In this document: positions 6,226 through 13,626 of the stretch, one piece after another
Position numbering within the stretch: position 1 is the first letter of the stretch
Layout: every line of letters starts with the position of its first letter
Source of the DNA: an uncultured Eubacteriales bacterium
GTDB lineage: Bacteria; Bacillota; Clostridia; Oscillospirales; Oscillospiraceae
DNA length: 15,817 nucleotides
Assembly: GCA_900553805.1 (NCBI GenBank)
Contig: USEU01000049.1
Span: 1-15,817, forward strand
Direction of reading: 5' to 3'
Program-made: the position numbers and the translations under genes
The notes under the pieces: generated by a model
The model's database searches: none
Seen by the model: the letters and a program-made list of their open reading frames with translations, nothing else
What the model was told of the DNA's origin: nothing

Positions 6226-6283
6226 AGGAACCTCTGAATAAATCGTCTGCGGCTGTGAGCGGATCTTTTATTCAGCGGTTCCT
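6226..6283. repeat. MITE-like imperfect inverted repeat, 58 bp
   Basis: AGGAACC-T-CTGAATAAA at 6226-6242 pairs with TTTATTCAG-C-GGTTCCT at 6267-6283: 16 pairs with one mismatch around a 24-base interior. It has no T run next to the stem, so it is a poor terminator. Its look, with near-identical ends and an unrelated middle, is that of a miniature element or a collapsed insertion-sequence end. The interior carries a 16-base sequence repeated at 10209. That it is mobile is inferred only. Confidence 0.4.
6238..6253 (+). repeat. 16-bp exact direct repeat, copy 1
   Basis: ATAAATCGTCTGCGGC occurs here, beginning in the left arm and running into the loop of the hairpin at 6226-6283. An identical copy lies at 10209-10224, over the stop codon of the pncC-type gene. 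The shared stretch ends abruptly on both sides. Confidence 0.6.
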
Positions 6284-6291
6284 TAAGCCCG

Positions 6292-7005
6292 CTATCGTTC
6301 CTCCGCCTGTCGCAGGTGCTTTGCCAGGCGCCGGGTGACGGCGGCGCAGCGGTGGGCGGCCAGGGATTCAAAGGTGGGATAGTCCATGTGGACGCTGTCG
6401 TCGGCCTTGTCGGAGATGGCCCGGAGGATGACAAAGGGCAGGGCGTTGCGGTAGGCCGTCTGGGCGATGGCCGCACCCTCCATCTCGGTACACAGGCCCT
6501 GGGTGACGGAGACGATGCGTTCCTTTGCCTCCGCGCTGGCGACAAACTGGTCGCCGCTGGCCACCCGTCCGATCTTCGTGTGGCCCGGATTCTCCGCCTC
6601 GGCGGCGGCAAAGGCATAGCCGATCAGCGTATCGTCCGCCGGGAAGGCGGTCACGTCCATCTGGGGCACCTTGCCCATGGGATAGCCAAAGGCGGTGGCG
6701 TCCATATCGTGATACATGGCGTCCTGGCTGACCACCAGGTCGCCGATGTCCAGCTCGGCGCACAGAGAGCCGGCAATGCCGGTATTCACCAAATGGGTCA
6801 CACCGAACAGGTCGCACAGGATCTGCGCGCACAGGGCCGCGTTGACCTTGCCGATGCCGCACTGCACCACGGTAACAGGCAGCCCCTCCAGCAGCCCCTG
6901 GTGAAAGACGCTCCCGGCGATTTCCTTTTCTGTCTTGTTTTCCATCAGGCCCAGCAGGGTTTCAATTTCCTCCTGCATAGCGCCGATAATTCCCAGTTTT
7001 GTCAT
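6292..7005 (-). CDS. mtnN: 5'-methylthioadenosine/S-adenosylhomocysteine nucleosidase
   Basis: The enzyme (MtnN, also Pfs) cleaves S-adenosylhomocysteine to S-ribosylhomocysteine and adenine, and methylthioadenosine to methylthioribose and adenine, in the cytoplasm. It has 237 residues, near the family's usual 230. Catalytic and binding positions are present: Glu12 in GAMQEE, the NTGIAGSL loop at 74-81, the TEMEGAA block with Met175 and Glu176, and Asp199 in AISDKADD. The start ATG at 7005 has AAGGAGA five bases upstream. It is the last gene of the operon that begins with luxS, whose enzyme takes the S-ribosylhomocysteine produced here. Transcription probably ends at the palindrome at 6195-6218. 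Confidence 0.92.
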   Translation of the reverse strand: MTKLGIIGAMQEEIETLLGLMENKTEKEIAGSVFHQGLLEGLPVTVVQCGIGKVNAALCAQILCDLFGVTHLVNTGIAGSLCAELDIGDLVVSQDAMYHDMDATAFGYPMGKVPQMDVTAFPADDTLIGYAFAAAEAENPGHTKIGRVASGDQFVASAEAKERIVSVTQGLCTEMEGAAIAQTAYRNALPFVILRAISDKADDSVHMDYPTFESLAAHRCAAVTRRLAKHLRQAEER

Positions 7006-7029
7006 ATGATTCTCCTTTTTATAACTGCG

Positions 7030-7521
7030 TCAAAAAAGCGTGCACACCCAGGCGAGGGCGGCGCTGATGGGGATGTAGATCAGGAAGTGGATGATATGTG
7101 TCTTTTTATTATACCCAAATTGCTGCGGCCCCACGATGCCCTTCAGCTCCGGGTAAAAATGGGGGAAGAAACCGGAGTGGCAGAGCAGGAACCAATCGAA
7201 AAAGAGGATGTCATAGATTTCCATGACGTAGAGCATCGCCAGGAAGCGGGCAAAGCAATGCAGGAAATCATAATCCTTTTTTATCCCATCCCACGCACCC
7301 AAAACGAACGCGCCCAGAAACATCGAAATGGCAATGATGCCGATGATCCAGCCGATCACGTGCGCACCGGGGAAGCGCTCCTTTTTGTCGGGGATAGCCT
7401 CCAGGTTCTCCTTGGGCGCGGAGGAGAAAAAGCGCTTGTCCTGAATAAAGCCCACGCCTGCGTACAGAATGAGAAAATACGCCGCCATGAGCTGAAGCGT
7501 CAAAAGAATTGTGATCGCCAT
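7030..7521 (-). CDS. Four-helix integral membrane protein of unknown function
   Basis: The 163-residue product has four clear hydrophobic segments at about 1-27, 51-77, 85-118 and 141-163, with a charged loop at 28-50 (DKRFF, KENLEAIPDKKERFP) and a second loop at 119-140. The third segment carries aromatic and acidic residues (MEIYDILFFDWFLLCHSGFF). There is no signal peptide of lipoprotein type and no catalytic motif that I recognise. An AAAGGA ribosome site precedes the ATG at 7521. It lies 30 bp after the acetyltransferase gene and 24 bp before mtnN, so it is almost surely in the luxS-mtnN operon. A transport or sensing role connected with methyl-cycle products is possible, but the sequence does not show one. 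Confidence 0.7.
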   Translation of the reverse strand: MAITILLTLQLMAAYFLILYAGVGFIQDKRFFSSAPKENLEAIPDKKERFPGAHVIGWIIGIIAISMFLGAFVLGAWDGIKKDYDFLHCFARFLAMLYVMEIYDILFFDWFLLCHSGFFPHFYPELKGIVGPQQFGYNKKTHIIHFLIYIPISAALAWVCTLF

Positions 7522-7551
7522 TTCATTTTTCCTTTCCCATTGGATGCGGGG

Positions 7552-8079
7552 TCACGCCTCCAGCTTTTTCCCCATTTCGATCCTCACCTCATGCCGCTGG
7601 GGGTCGGTATTGGAATAGGAATACAGATCAAAGCCGATGATCTCAAATCCGTTTCTCCTGTAAAAGCCAATGGCGTTTACGTTGCACGATTGAGTCTCCA
7701 GGACGATCATCCGCGCCCGGCTGGCCTCCGCCACCTTTGTGATGGCCTGCATCAGCAGGGTGCCGATTCCTCTTTGGCGGCTTGAGGTGTCAAAAATACA
7801 GATATTGCTGATGCGGAAGCGGTTGTTCCAGCCCTCCGGCGCGCCCTCCACGTAGCCGATCAGCCGGTCACCCTCAAACGCGCCGAAGGCCACCGGCTCC
7901 TCCAGCCAATCGCCGAAGAACACATCGTCAAAGGAGCGTTCGGCGGGGGCCTCAAAGGGAACGTATTCCATCTCGAAGCCGCGCTCCGTGGGGCGCAGAT
8001 CATAATAGCCCTTTGTCTCGTAGCGGGCGGTGAACTTCCTGCCCGCGTAAGTCTCTTTATCCAGCTGTCTGATTTCCAT
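7552..8079 (-). CDS. GNAT-family N-acetyltransferase
   Basis: Starting at the ATG at 8079 the product has 175 residues, MEIRQLDKETYAGRKFTARY and onward. The GNAT fold is shown by the beta segment RISNICIFDTSSR at 89-101, the acetyl-CoA loop RQRGIGTLLM at 101-110, and the C-terminal motif NVNAIGFYRRNGFEIIGFDL at 133-152. GAGGGA at 8091-8096 serves this start. An ATG at 8121 in the same frame overlaps the luxS stop (ATGA) and would add 14 residues. It has no separate ribosome site but could be used by coupled translation. The substrate cannot be told from sequence. Position between luxS and mtnN suggests co-expression and does not prove a role in the methyl cycle. Confidence 0.85.
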   Translation of the reverse strand: MEIRQLDKETYAGRKFTARYETKGYYDLRPTERGFEMEYVPFEAPAERSFDDVFFGDWLEEPVAFGAFEGDRLIGYVEGAPEGWNNRFRISNICIFDTSSRQRGIGTLLMQAITKVAEASRARMIVLETQSCNVNAIGFYRRNGFEIIGFDLYSYSNTDPQRHEVRIEMGKKLEA

Positions 8080-8117
8080 TTGTTCTACTTTCCCTCTGTC
8101 AATTTCTTCGGTGCGGA

Positions 8118-8594
8118 TCATTGGGGGTAAACCAGCCGGTCGGGAGTGATGTTCTCCAGCAGGGCCGAATATCTTGCGCCCCAGTAGTTCGCCATACCCA
8201 GGTTCATATCCAGGTAATTCCCGCAGTCCTTGGGGGACGCGCCGGGCACCTCGCCCCGGTAGTCCCGGATGAAACGGAAGCAGTCCAGCACCAGGCCCAG
8301 CACATCCCGGGAGGAATAGTCCCCCGCCAGCAGCAGGTAAAAGCCGGTGCGGCAGCCCATGGGGCCGAAATAGAGCACCCTGTCCTTCCACTGGGGCTCG
8401 TTGCGCAGGTAGGTAGCAGCCAAGTGCTCGATGGTGTGCACCTCGGCGGTGTTCATCACCGGCTCCTCGTTGGGGCTGGTCAGGCGCAGGTCAAAGGTGG
8501 TGACGGTTTCCGCGCCCACCTTGTCCTTGCGGGAGACATAAAGGCCGGGCTGCAATTTGATATGGTCAATGGTAAAGCTGGTTATTTTTTTCAT
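8118..8594 (-). CDS. luxS: S-ribosylhomocysteine lyase (autoinducer-2 synthase)
   Basis: LuxS splits S-ribosylhomocysteine into homocysteine and 4,5-dihydroxy-2,3-pentanedione, the precursor of the AI-2 signal. The product has 158 residues, normal for the family. The metal site is complete: His53 and His57 in HTIEH, and Cys124 in SPKDCGNYLDM. Glu56 and Cys81 (GPMGCRTGF) are the catalytic residues. The ATG at 8594 follows AGAAAGGAA. It is the first gene of a four-gene minus-strand operon ending in mtnN, which makes its substrate. No convincing promoter was found in the 54 bp behind the isomerase remnant. Confidence 0.95.
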   Translation of the reverse strand: MKKITSFTIDHIKLQPGLYVSRKDKVGAETVTTFDLRLTSPNEEPVMNTAEVHTIEHLAATYLRNEPQWKDRVLYFGPMGCRTGFYLLLAGDYSSRDVLGLVLDCFRFIRDYRGEVPGASPKDCGNYLDMNLGMANYWGARYSALLENITPDRLVYPQ

Positions 8595-8648
8595 GATCGT
8601 TCCTTTCTGTGCTGCCTGTGTGTATGATTGTGACTGCTCAGAGCTGTT

Positions 8649-8984
8649 TTACTGTCTTTTTTCTCTGTTTTTTCGCAGGCAATCAAGTCTGTTTGCCCTT
8701 TCATGAGCCAATTCCAAAAACTGACAAATATCTAAATGAGCATAATCCCAATTCATTGGTTCCAAAGTTGTCGCTCCCCGGTATCCTGTACAGGCAATTT
8801 TCTCCATAACTGTATCCCAGTCAATATTGCCGTCGAATGGTAATTGATGTTGATTATGGCTGCCGCCGTTATCTTGCAAATGAATTGCCATCAGCCGGTT
8901 TCCGTACATTCCTAACAAGTCTTCATCGGGTGCATAATTTATATGATGACAACTGTCATCCCGAACCATACCCAAAGCAATCAT
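8649..8984 (-). pseudogene. C-terminal remnant of a sugar-phosphate isomerase/epimerase (TIM barrel)
   Basis: The 111 residues match the C-terminal part of the xylose-isomerase-like TIM-barrel family: DSCHHINYAPDEDLLGMYGN, then RLMAIHLQDNGGSHNQHQLP, DGNIDWDTVMEKIACTGYRG and TTLEPMNWDY. Full members have roughly 270 residues, so the N-terminal part of the barrel, with several metal ligands, is missing. Upstream of residue 1 the frame is closed by a TGA at 8994-8996, and a run of ten C lies at 9007-9016. The break is therefore abrupt. AGGAA stands before the ATG, so a fragment could be translated, but it should not be an active enzyme. Confidence 0.7.
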
Positions 8985-9170
8985 ATATTCCTGTCATTTT
9001 GTATCTCCCCCCCCCCGCAAATGCTCAAAGTTACCTGATTTGGTTATAACAAGGACACTCCCTGAGTCGGGATTTGTCAAGGGCACTTCCTAAAGCAAAA
9101 GAAATTGCACCCAGAGAGCGAAACGGTCAACGAAAAAAGAAAATAAGGCCGGTAAACTGGAAGTTGTTTA
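8985..9170. other. Spacer with a C10 homopolymer; no gene recognised
   Basis: Between the isomerase remnant and the methyltransferase stop lie 186 bp without a supportable gene. The main feature is an uninterrupted run of ten C at 9007-9016 (G on the minus strand), 22 bases before the remnant's ATG. The rest is AT-rich. Frames are broken on both strands. Confidence 0.5.
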
Positions 9171-9899
9171 TTAAACCTTTTTAACCTTAACCAACAACAT
9201 CATAGGTCTACGCATTTCATTACACATTCCCGGCATACCCATCATATCTGCCGGAGGCATTGCTTCCTCAATAGCCTCAATTTGAAAACCACATTTTATA
9301 AGTGGATTCAATATCTGCGTTAATGTGTGGTGCTGTTTAATTACTCGTTGACCAAGAAAATTGGTTTCTCTTTCGCCTGTGTAATAGTAATTGTCGATTG
9401 GCCAATATTTAGGTTTCCCATTTTCATCATAAATCCAATCCTCATTAACACCTGCGGTGAAAGTCGGATGTTCAATATTGAATAGGAAATACCCACCTAC
9501 TTTTAATGTGCAATACACCTTTTGATAAACATTAGCTAAATTTTCGATATAGTGCAGTACCAGGTTAGAAACAACTAGGTCATAAGTATTTTCAGGATAA
9601 ATGTATTCTTCAACACCGCAAACTTTATACTCGATTTTGTCATCAGAGTTATCAGCTACTGCTTTTGCAATCATTTTTTGACTACTATCAATACCAAGAA
9701 TTTCAGTAGCTCCCATTTGTGCGGCATATTTGCAATGCCAACCGTAACCACATCCTAAATCCAAAACTTTTTTCCCCTGTAATTTAGGGAATAACGGTTG
9801 CAACTGATGCCACTCTCCAGCAGCTTTCAGGCCATCTTTGCTTCTTCCCATTTCCGCATATGCGGCAAAAAATTCACTATTATCGTAAATATTTCTCAT
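9171..9899 (-). CDS. Class I SAM-dependent methyltransferase
   Basis: The 242-residue protein has a Rossmann-type methyltransferase core. Motif I is VLDLGCGYGWH at 45-55, which binds S-adenosylmethionine. Asp71 in LGIDSSQKMI is the acidic residue that usually contacts the ribose. YDLVVSNLVLHYIE, near residues 106-119, is the motif IV region. The C-terminal part includes YYYTGERETNFLGQ and a methionine-rich PPADMMGMPGM. Family members act on small molecules. The substrate is not evident. GGAGGT stands 8 bases before the ATG at 9899. Codons are AT-ending and base composition is clearly lower in GC than the neighbours, suggesting recent transfer. It is flanked by a remnant gene and unrecognised spacer. 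Confidence 0.85.
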   Translation of the reverse strand: MRNIYDNSEFFAAYAEMGRSKDGLKAAGEWHQLQPLFPKLQGKKVLDLGCGYGWHCKYAAQMGATEILGIDSSQKMIAKAVADNSDDKIEYKVCGVEEYIYPENTYDLVVSNLVLHYIENLANVYQKVYCTLKVGGYFLFNIEHPTFTAGVNEDWIYDENGKPKYWPIDNYYYTGERETNFLGQRVIKQHHTLTQILNPLIKCGFQIEAIEEAMPPADMMGMPGMCNEMRRPMMLLVKVKKV

Positions 9900-9942
9900 T
9901 GATAATTACCTCCACAACTTCCGATTTGTTGAACTGATGTTC

Positions 9943-9971
9943 AGTATGGCACACACGGGCCTCAATAGCAA
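9943..9971 (-). promoter_or_regulatory. Candidate promoter of the methyltransferase gene
   Basis: Read on the minus strand, TTGCTA (9971-9966) and CATACT (9948-9943) stand 17 bases apart, as in a sigma-A promoter. The expected start of transcription near 9936 would leave a leader of about 37 bases before the ATG at 9899. Confidence 0.4.
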
Positions 9972-10095
9972 GCAATCCACAAAGTCACAAGGGTGCGCTT
10001 ACTCACTAACTGTCCCAAGGTCAGGCGCTGGCAGGGCTTATCAACAAACTTCAAAGGCTGTTTTCAGCGAAGTAGTCGATATATCTACTTGTGAA

Positions 10096-10129
10096 AATCC
10101 CTCACACCGGCTGAAAAGTGTGAGGGATT
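10096..10129. terminator. Terminator-type hairpin between pncC and the methyltransferase
   Basis: AATCCCTCACAC at 10096-10107 pairs perfectly with GTGTGAGGGATT at 10118-10129 around a 10-base loop. On the minus strand the stem ends in GGGATTTTC, a modest T run. It lies 77 bases after the pncC stop and so probably ends the thiI-pncC transcript. Confidence 0.55.
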
Positions 10130-10206
10130 CTCCGAACGATTCATGACTACCTCCATTCACCACAAAGAGATACCCGTCATGATATAATTCTTGTTGGAAG
10201 CCACCC

Positions 10207-10698
10207 TTATAAATCGTCTGCGGCCGGACAGCGGGCCTTTTGCTGCTCCAGCACAAGCTTCAGCGCCTCACGGGCAGCGGCCCGGCGCACATCTTCCCGG
10301 TCACCGGGGAAACAGAAATGCCGGGAAAAGACGGTTCTTTCGTCACAGTAGCCGATGAACACCGTTCCCACGGGGTTCCCAAATTCATCCCCGCCGGGGC
10401 CGGCCAGGCCGGTGACCGACACGGCAACGTCCGCTTGCAGGGCTTCCCTCGCTCCCTTTGCCATGGCCTCCGCCACGGGGGCGCTGACGGCCCCCACCGT
10501 TTCCAGCAGCGTTTCGTCCACGCCCAAAAGGTGGTGCTTGACCCAGTTGGTATAGCTGATAATGCCGCCCTTATAGACATTGGAGCTGCCCGGCACGGCG
10601 GTCAGCGCCGCGCCGATGCCGCCGCCGGTGCAGCTTTCGGCGGTGACCAGGGTCTTCCCCCGGAGGGCCTCCAGTACCTCACAGCAGAGCGTCGTCAT
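10207..10698 (-). CDS. Nicotinamide-nucleotide amidohydrolase, PncC/CinA C-terminal domain protein
   Basis: The 163-residue product is the stand-alone CinA C-terminal domain. Proteins of this type deamidate NMN to nicotinate mononucleotide, recycling pyridine nucleotides in the cytoplasm. The conserved [10 protein letters not shown] at 20-29, the [11 protein letters not shown] stretch at 44-54 and the [17 protein letters not shown] block at 97-113 are all present. The N-terminal molybdopterin-binding-like domain of full CinA is absent, as in E. coli PncC (YgaD). I take the ATG at 10698, giving [10 protein letters not shown], which overlaps the end of thiI by 20 bases. The frame is open a little further upstream, but inside thiI. 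The stop codon lies in one copy of the 16-bp repeat. Confidence 0.85.
   Translation of the reverse strand: MTTLCCEVLEALRGKTLVTAESCTGGGIGAALTAVPGSSNVYKGGIISYTNWVKHHLLGVDETLLETVGAVSAPVAEAMAKGAREALQADVAVSVTGLAGPGGDEFGNPVGTVFIGYCDERTVFSRHFCFPGDREDVRRAAAREALKLVLEQQKARCPAADDL
10209..10224 (+). repeat. 16-bp exact direct repeat, copy 2
   Basis: This is identical to 6238-6253. It overlaps the last codons and stop of the pncC-type gene (encoding AADDL and the stop on the minus strand). There is no flanking inverted repeat here, unlike at copy 1. Confidence 0.6.
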
Positions 10699-11869
10699 GG
10701 TAGGCAACCTTAATTTTCTCCACACCGGCCAGCGCCCGCTCGATCAGCTCCTGGCGATTCAGGTTTCGCTCGGCGTTGACCACCTGGCCCAGGGTGGGCT
10801 TGGTTTTGGGGTGCTTGGGGGTAAAGACGGTGCAGCAATCCTCATAGGGCAGGATGGAGGTCTCCATGGTGCCGATCTTCCGGGCAATGGTGACGATCTC
10901 CTCCTTGTCCATGCCCACCAGAGGCATGAACACCGGGATATCCACCACCGCGCCGGTGACGGCCATGGCCTGCATGGTCTGGGATGCCACCTGGCCCAGG
11001 TTCTCGCCGGTGACCAGCGCGCCGCAGCCATCCTGCTTTGCCAGGGCGGCGGAAATTTCCATCATAAACCGGCGCATGATCAGGGTAAAGAATTCCTCGG
11101 GGCAGTTGTCCCGGATGGCCTCCTGAATTTCGGTAAAGGGCACCACATTCACGGTCATGCGGCCGGAATAGCGGGTGACCAACCTTGCCAGCTCCAGCAC
11201 CTTGTCCTTGGCCAGCTGGGAGGTATAGGGATAGGAGAAAAAGTGCACCGCCTCCACCTCCACGCCCCGCTTGGCAATCATATAGGCCGCCACCGGGGAA
11301 TCGATGCCGCCGGAGAGCAGACACATGGCCCTGCCGCCCACGCCGGTGGGCAGGCCGCCCGCGCCGGGCTCTGCCGGGCCGTGGACGTAGGCGGCCAAGT
11401 CACGAACCTCTACATACACGGTGTATTCCGGGTGGTGCACATCCACCAGGCAATTGGGGTGGGCCTCCGCCAACCGCCCGCCGATCTCCTGGGAGATGGC
11501 AATGGAATTCAGGGGGAACTGCTTGTCCGACCGCTTGGACTCCACCTTGAAGGACTTTGCGCAGTCCAGGTCGTCCCCCAGGTAGGCCTCACAGGCGTCA
11601 AAGATGGCGTCCAGGCTCTTCTCGCAGGGGCGGCACCGGCACAGCGACACCACGCCGAAGATGCTGCGGCAGTCCTCCCAGGCCCCCTCCACATCCGCCT
11701 GCTCGTCCTGCGGCTCCACATACACCGTGGACTGCATGATATACACATCAAAATTGCCGTAGGCCTTCATCCGCCGCCGGACATTCTGGCGCAGACGGCT
11801 CTCAAACTGCCGCTTGTTGCCGCCCTTGAGGACAATCTCGCCCAGCTTCATCAAAAAAATCTCGTTCAT
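10679..11869 (-). CDS. thiI: tRNA 4-thiouridine synthase ThiI
   Basis: ThiI adenylates U8 of tRNA and replaces its oxygen by sulfur. In many bacteria it also passes sulfur to thiamine biosynthesis. The product has 396 residues: an N-terminal ferredoxin-like part (1-60), a THUMP RNA-binding domain (about 60-165) and a PP-loop ATPase domain with the signature SGGIDSP at 186-192. Downstream are [22 protein letters not shown] at 286-298 and [14 protein letters not shown] at 341-354. There is no C-terminal rhodanese domain, so this is the short form usual in Firmicutes, in which sulfur comes from a partner cysteine desulfurase. No such gene lies next to it. A near-consensus promoter lies 40-68 bases upstream. 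pncC follows with overlapping ends. Confidence 0.93.
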   Translation of the reverse strand: MNEIFLMKLGEIVLKGGNKRQFESRLRQNVRRRMKAYGNFDVYIMQSTVYVEPQDEQADVEGAWEDCRSIFGVVSLCRCRPCEKSLDAIFDACEAYLGDDLDCAKSFKVESKRSDKQFPLNSIAISQEIGGRLAEAHPNCLVDVHHPEYTVYVEVRDLAAYVHGPAEPGAGGLPTGVGGRAMCLLSGGIDSPVAAYMIAKRGVEVEAVHFFSYPYTSQLAKDKVLELARLVTRYSGRMTVNVVPFTEIQEAIRDNCPEEFFTLIMRRFMMEISAALAKQDGCGALVTGENLGQVASQTMQAMAVTGAVVDIPVFMPLVGMDKEEIVTIARKIGTMETSILPYEDCCTVFTPKHPKTKPTLGQVVNAERNLNRQELIERALAGVEKIKVAYHDDALL

Positions 11870-11908
11870 CTGTTTTCCCTTTCCAAAAAAGCTGCATTTG
11901 CAACAGCC

Positions 11909-11937
11909 ATTATAATAATTCTTTCCCCACTTTGCAA
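11909..11937 (-). promoter_or_regulatory. Sigma-A promoter of thiI-pncC
   Basis: On the minus strand TTGCAA (11937-11932) is followed after exactly 17 bases by the perfect -10 TATAAT (11914-11909). Transcription would start near 11902, giving a leader of about 33 bases before the thiI ATG at 11869. Confidence 0.75.
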
Positions 11938-11947
11938 GGATATTTCA

Positions 11948-11966
11948 GGCTGAAGCTCGTTCAGCC
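11948..11966 (-). terminator. Weak hairpin at the end of comM
   Basis: GGCTGAA at 11948-11954 pairs with TTCAGCC at 11960-11966 around a 5-base loop, spanning the comM stop. No T run follows, so it is at best a weak terminator just upstream of the thiI promoter. Confidence 0.3.
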
Positions 11967-13481
11967 CCGGTTGCCGATGCGCACGGAGCGGTATTGAATG
12001 GCCTCGGCGATGTGCTGGGCCTGGATATCCGGGCTGCCGTCCAGGTCGGCAACAGTCCTTGCCACCCGGATGATGCGGTCGTAGCTGCGGGCGGTCAGGC
12101 CCATGCTCTCAAAGGCCAGCTTCATCAGCTCCTCGGCGTCCTGGTTCAGGGCGCAGTGGCGGCGCATTTCCTGGGGCCCCATCCGGGCGTTGCACATGCT
12201 GCCGGATTCCCCGAAACGGCGGTTCTGGATGGCGCGGGCGGCGTCCACCCTCGCCTTGACGGCACAGGACGGCTCTCCCTCGGCGCGGGCGCGCAGGTCC
12301 TCGTACTGCACGGCGGTGACCTCCACCACGATATCGATCCTGTCCAGCATGGGGCCGGAAATGCGGCTCTGATAGGCTTCCACCGCCGCCTGGCTGCACC
12401 GGCAGCGGCCGCTGGGGTCGCCGTACCAGCCGCATTTGCATGGGTTCATGGCGCACACCATCATAAATTCCGCCGGATACGTCACCGTGCCGGAGACCCG
12501 GGAGATGGTGACCCTGCCGTCCTCCAGGGGCTGGCGCATCAAGTCCAGGCTGTCCTTGCGAAATTCCGGCAGCTCATCCAGGAAGAGGACGCCCTTGTGG
12601 GCCATGGAAATCTCTCCCGGCATGGGATTGCTGCCGCCGCCCACCAGCCCCGCGTTGGAAACCGTGTGGTGCGGGGCGCGGAACGGGCGCTGGGCCACCA
12701 GGGGATGCTGCTCACTCAGCAGCCCCAGCACGGAATAGACCTGGGTCACCTCCAGCGCCTCCTCCCAGGTCATATCCGGCAGGATAGAGGGCAGGCGTTT
12801 GCTGAGCATGCTCTTGCCGGAGCCGGGCGGGCCGATGAGCAGCACATTATGCCCGCCTGCGGCTGCCACCTCCAGGGCGCGCTTCACCTTTTCCTGGCCC
12901 AGCACATCCTTGAAATCCAGCTGCTCCGCCGTCTCGCCGTTGGGCACCCAGATCGGCTCCTCCCGGAGTTGGATTTCTCCGTTCAGCCCGTCCGCCAGCT
13001 GGCGGATGCTGGAGATTGGATAGACGGCGGGGCCGTGGGCCAGGGTGGCCTCGGCGGCATTCTCCGCCGGAACGAACACGCTGCGGATGCCCTCCCGCTT
13101 GGCGGCCAGCACCATGGGCAGTACGCCGGACACCCGGCGCACCGTGCCGTCCAGCGCCACCTCGCCCAGGAATGCGCAGTCCTGCCGGGGCCGGCGCACC
13201 TGGCCGGAGGCGGCCAGAATGGCCAGCAGAATGGGCAGGTCAAAATGGGTGCCGGATTTTTTCAGGCTGGCCGGGGCCAGGTTCACCGTGATCCGGCTGA
13301 CGGGGAAATTCATCCCGCTGCTCCTCACCGCCGCCCGCACCCGTTCCCGGGCCTCCTTCACGGCGGCGTCCGGCAGCCCCACGATCTCAAAGCCGGGCAT
13401 GCCGTTGGATATATAGGCCTCCGCCGTGACCACATTGCCCTGGATGCCGCGAATGCACATGGTTCGTACGCTGCAAATCAT
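11961..13481 (-). CDS. comM: YifB/ComM family Mg-chelatase-like AAA+ ATPase
   Basis: The product has 506 residues, the normal length. Residues 1-165 form the N-terminal Lon-protease-like (ChlI) domain, ending near the PISSIRQLADGLNG segment. The AAA+ core has Walker A GPPGSGKS at 217-224, the RPFRAPHHTVSNAGLVGGG block at 265-283, Walker B VLFLDE at 298-303 and a four-cysteine knuckle at 348-362 (CKC and CRC). The C-terminal Mg-chelatase helical domain follows (about 405-500, including GLTARSYDRIIRVARTVADL). ComM is known in naturally competent Gram-negative bacteria as a hexameric helicase that drives branch migration during recombination. The role of Firmicutes YifB proteins is less clear. 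AGGAGGGG precedes the ATG at 13481. It is transcribed away from the oxidoreductase gene. Confidence 0.92.
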   Translation of the reverse strand: MICSVRTMCIRGIQGNVVTAEAYISNGMPGFEIVGLPDAAVKEARERVRAAVRSSGMNFPVSRITVNLAPASLKKSGTHFDLPILLAILAASGQVRRPRQDCAFLGEVALDGTVRRVSGVLPMVLAAKREGIRSVFVPAENAAEATLAHGPAVYPISSIRQLADGLNGEIQLREEPIWVPNGETAEQLDFKDVLGQEKVKRALEVAAAGGHNVLLIGPPGSGKSMLSKRLPSILPDMTWEEALEVTQVYSVLGLLSEQHPLVAQRPFRAPHHTVSNAGLVGGGSNPMPGEISMAHKGVLFLDELPEFRKDSLDLMRQPLEDGRVTISRVSGTVTYPAEFMMVCAMNPCKCGWYGDPSGRCRCSQAAVEAYQSRISGPMLDRIDIVVEVTAVQYEDLRARAEGEPSCAVKARVDAARAIQNRRFGESGSMCNARMGPQEMRRHCALNQDAEELMKLAFESMGLTARSYDRIIRVARTVADLDGSPDIQAQHIAEAIQYRSVRIGNRG

Positions 13482-13514
13482 CCGTCCACCCCTCCTCTGC
13501 GTTGTAGCAACACC

Positions 13515-13543
13515 AGTTTACCTGATTTTTCCTTAAAAAACAA
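13515..13543 (-). promoter_or_regulatory. Candidate promoter of comM
   Basis: On the minus strand TTGTTT (13543-13538) and TAAACT (13520-13515) are 17 bases apart. The expected start near 13508 leaves a leader of about 27 bases, including the AGGAGGGG ribosome site of comM. Confidence 0.5.
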
Positions 13544-13626
13544 TCCCCCTTTCACCTTTTCCCGGAAAATGCTGCCATATTCTGTCCCATGCCGTAAAAA
13601 TTCCGGGAACAAAATTGAAATGCGCC

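Larger units (their letters stand above)
9900..10206. other. Spacer of about 300 bp with promoter and terminator, no gene
   Basis: No convincing gene is present. The stretch holds a candidate promoter for the methyltransferase (9943-9971) and a terminator-type hairpin (10096-10129). On the minus strand, short reading pieces such as LVSKRTLVTLWIACY end in stops and are split between frames, as in a decayed gene. I cannot name a parent family. Confidence 0.45.

Noticed and set aside
6316..7785. 489-codon plus-strand frame opposite mtnN, the membrane protein and the acetyltransferase
   Set aside because: It spans three genuine minus-strand genes and the gaps between them; no domain can be seen.
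9166..9176. GTTTA-T-TAAAC inverted repeat at the methyltransferase stop
   Set aside because: Only five pairs of A/T-rich sequence; too short to call a terminator or operator.
10041..10256. 71-codon minus-strand frame at the end of pncC
   Set aside because: It overlaps the pncC end in another frame and runs through the terminator hairpin; no ribosome site or homology is apparent.
10580..11953. 457-codon plus-strand frame opposite thiI and pncC
   Set aside because: Mirror frame of thiI; no ribosome site and no recognisable domain.
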